From contig NC_021684.1 in assembly GCF_000247815.1 (NCBI RefSeq), positions 12,276,558-12,340,557 of the forward strand: a stretch of DNA of 64,000 nt, written 5' to 3'. This stretch comes from Ficedula albicollis (Eukaryota > Chordata > Aves > Passeriformes > Muscicapidae). Below the pieces are notes generated by a model. That model did no database searches. It was not told where the DNA came from and saw nothing but the letters and a program-made list of their open reading frames with translations. Both the position numbers and the translations under genes were made by a program. This document shows positions 62,018-64,000 of the stretch, piece by piece; position 1 is the first letter of the stretch, and the number at the start of each line of letters is the position of its first letter.

Positions 62018-64000
62018 CCGACAGGACGCTGAGCCGCCCCCGCTGCCGCCGCCCTTCCCGCCCCGGGCCGCCGCTGGAGCCGCCCGCGCTGTCGCTGAGC
62101 CGTGCCCGGCTGTGCCTGCCCGCGCAGCCCTGCCGGCCCTGCCTGCGGGTGCGCCTGGCCCTCCCCACCGCAGGTACGGGAGGGGCTGGCGGGGCCGGGC
62201 ATTCCCGCGGCAGGGGACACACACCCCGTCCCCCACCCGTGTCAGTGCACCACGCCTGTTTCTCGCAGAGCTCGGCGGTGTCCGGGGACTGCAGCTCACC
62301 TTCCTGGAGCTGAGCTCCAACCGGGCCGGCTGGCTGCAGGTTTGGCAGCGACGCCGGGTGTTGGGCAGCTCCACGGTGAGTCTGCATTGGACGGTGGAAC
62401 CGGGGGGCACCGAGGCCCGGAGTACCCCCGGTGACCCCCTGCTCCCCGCAGTGGCAGGTGCAGTTCGACTGCTTCCCGGCAGAGAGCGGGGGGCAAGTCC
62501 TTGTCTCCCTTCGCACCATCCCAGATCGGGGCTTGGCCCTAAGCTGCAGCCATATGGTCACCGCTGAGCCACCTGGTGAGACTGAAGGGGTTGGGAGGTG
62601 TCCTGGGGGGACGCTGGTGCTAGCTGACCCCCTGCCTGCTCTGCAGGGCCTGTCTTCACCCATGCTTGGGTCCCTGAGGTGCGGGCCATTGAGGTGTGGG
62701 TGCCCGCGGGTCCTCCCCTCGTGGTACGGCTGTGCCACCAGCTGGCGCTGGAGTGTGAGGAGCTGCCCCGGCCCTTCCACCAGCAGGTAACACCTCTGCT
62801 CCCTGGCACCCCCATCCCAGACTGGGGGACACAATCCTTGCCATCTGATACTCCCTCCATATTGCAGGTGCTGGTGCCAGGAGGCCACCACATCTCACTG
62901 CCATACGAGTTCCTGGTGCCCTGCCTGTGCATTGAGGTGGGTTGCCCTCCCCTACAGCCCCTACCAGAGCCCCTTCTCTGTTCTCACATGAGGGATGGAG
63001 GCATATCCTGCCCTGACCGTCCTGCTCTGCTGCCCCAGGCCTCCTACTCTCACCACGACAGCCCACGGAGCAAACGCTGCCCCTTCCGTGACCAGCCAGA
63101 TGCCTGTGAGTGCCTGGTGCCTCTGGGGAGGGGTGCTGAGTCCCAGGGGTGTCCTTTGGTGTCTCCCCACCCCACTGACATAGTGCCCCACAGATGGTCC
63201 CGAGCTGTGGTCCTCAGTGCGCTTCCACGACTACAGCACCAGCAGCAAGGACCAGATGGCAATGGTGCTGAATGCCAGCTGCCCCCTGCACCCACGGGCC
63301 ACCCTCTGCTGGAGAGAGGCAGCAGATGAGGCTGCACCCTGTCATGACATCCCCAATTCCACAGCCAGTGAGGATGAGCAGGTGAGGGCTCTTGATCTTG
63401 AGGTGTCACAGTATGTGGGACTGGAACACTGGCTGGGGCATCCACTGGATCTCAGGGTCAGTGTAGAGCAGTGACCCCACTGTGGGGTTTGTGTGAGTCA
63501 GAGATGGTAACTGTGACACACTCACCATTTGTTACAGGTGTACATACTGGACAAGGTGGACGTGCACCCCCAGCTCTGCTTCCGAGTAAGCCCCTGTGGG
63601 TGGGTGGGCGCCATCTCGGAAGGGGCTGGGGGGCTGTGGTGGGTGAGGGCAGCTCAACCTGCCCTTTGTTGATCCCACCTCTCCTCAGTTCTCCTACAAG
63701 AACAGCAGCCATGTGGAGTGTCCCCACCAGCCAGGTGAGCCCTATAGGCAGGAGGCAGCCCTAGGCTAAGCACAGCCCTGCCCTGAGAGTCCCTTGCACC
63801 CCTCACCCTTTTTGGGCATCCTGCAACCTCCTCTCTCTCTCTGATGGCCGCAGAGACTGCCTGGAATGTCTCAGTGAGTGTCTGGGGGCTCCAGCTGCGC
63901 CTGCACCTCACCTCCCACATCCCTGCAGCCTTCAGTGCAGCCCTGTGCCAGCGCCAGAGTGGGCAGTGTGAACCCGAGGCCCCACTCTACACTGTCACAC
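62018..64000 (+). CDS. IL17RE: IL17RE (interleukin-17 receptor E), extracellular part; both ends incomplete
   Basis: IL17RE pairs with IL17RA to bind IL-17C on epithelial cells. Exons 62018-62173, 62269-62375, 62452-62575, 62647-62786, 62868-62936, 63039-63105, 63194-63381, 63538-63585, 63689-63734 and 63854-64000 (open at the window edge) join in frame to about 363 residues. Marker segments shared with mammalian IL17RE: VPCLCIEASY, KRCPFRDQPDAYGPELW, ILDKVDVHPQLCF and YKNSSHVECPHQ. The visible part is cysteine-rich ectodomain with N-glycosylation sequons (NAS, NST, NSS, NVS). The transmembrane segment and SEFIR signalling domain should follow beyond base 64000. The signal peptide exon is not seen and probably lies near or in the C run at 61395. 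The position right after JAGN1 agrees with IL17RE rather than IL17RC. Confidence 0.87.

Overview
The window is vertebrate nuclear DNA, most likely from a bird. Every gene has canonical GT-AG introns, most of them short (often under 200 bp), in a GC-rich, very gene-dense setting. The gene order matches human 3p25.3: MTMR14 > CPNE9 > BRPF1 > OGG1 > < CAMK1 < TADA3 ARPC4 > TTLL3 > < RPUSD3 JAGN1 > IL17RE >. Avian microchromosomes have this compact style. The bird assignment is an inference; the synteny and the gene identities rest on translated exons.

Layout: 1-17305 holds the last eight coding exons of MTMR14, with an 8-kb intron that carries a perfect 1336-bp tandem duplication. 17306-24691 is CPNE9, complete except for its start codon. 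26783-38119 is a complete 13-exon BRPF1 (1210 aa). 39109-40643 is a complete OGG1 (334 aa). 41348-43943 (-) is CAMK1, tail-to-tail with OGG1. 45526-47735 (-) is a complete TADA3 (432 aa). 49277-52000 is ARPC4, whose last four exons are present twice in perfect 1150-bp copies. 52993-57310 is TTLL3, whose C-terminal tail contains a 90-bp (30-codon) coding minisatellite. 57867-59251 (-) is RPUSD3 without its N-terminus. 60285-60914 is a complete JAGN1 (183 aa). 62018-64000 is the extracellular part of IL17RE, cut by the window end. The genes are housekeeping or signalling genes with unrelated jobs: lipid phosphatase, copine, histone acetylation scaffolds, DNA repair, kinase, actin nucleation, tubulin glycylation, mitochondrial RNA modification, ER protein, cytokine receptor. 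They share location, head-to-head promoters and converging 3' ends rather than a pathway, although BRPF1 and TADA3 both serve histone acetyltransferase complexes.

The strongest unexplained structure is technical. Ten uninterrupted runs of C (41 to 1427 nt, about 5.1 kb in all) always lie on the + strand, and nearly all sit where a CpG-rich promoter or first exon should be. They remove the start codons of CPNE9 and ARPC4 and the 5' end of RPUSD3. An Illumina adapter tail lies between two copies of the JAGN1 3' end, which marks this as a short-read assembly with gap-fill artefacts. I found no previously undescribed biological system. The biologically interesting leads are the homogenised TTLL3 repeat, the interlocked poly(A) signals of OGG1 and CAMK1, the missing catalytic aspartate in RPUSD3, the apparent absence of CIDEC, and a 55-bp duplication of a BRPF1 splice acceptor.
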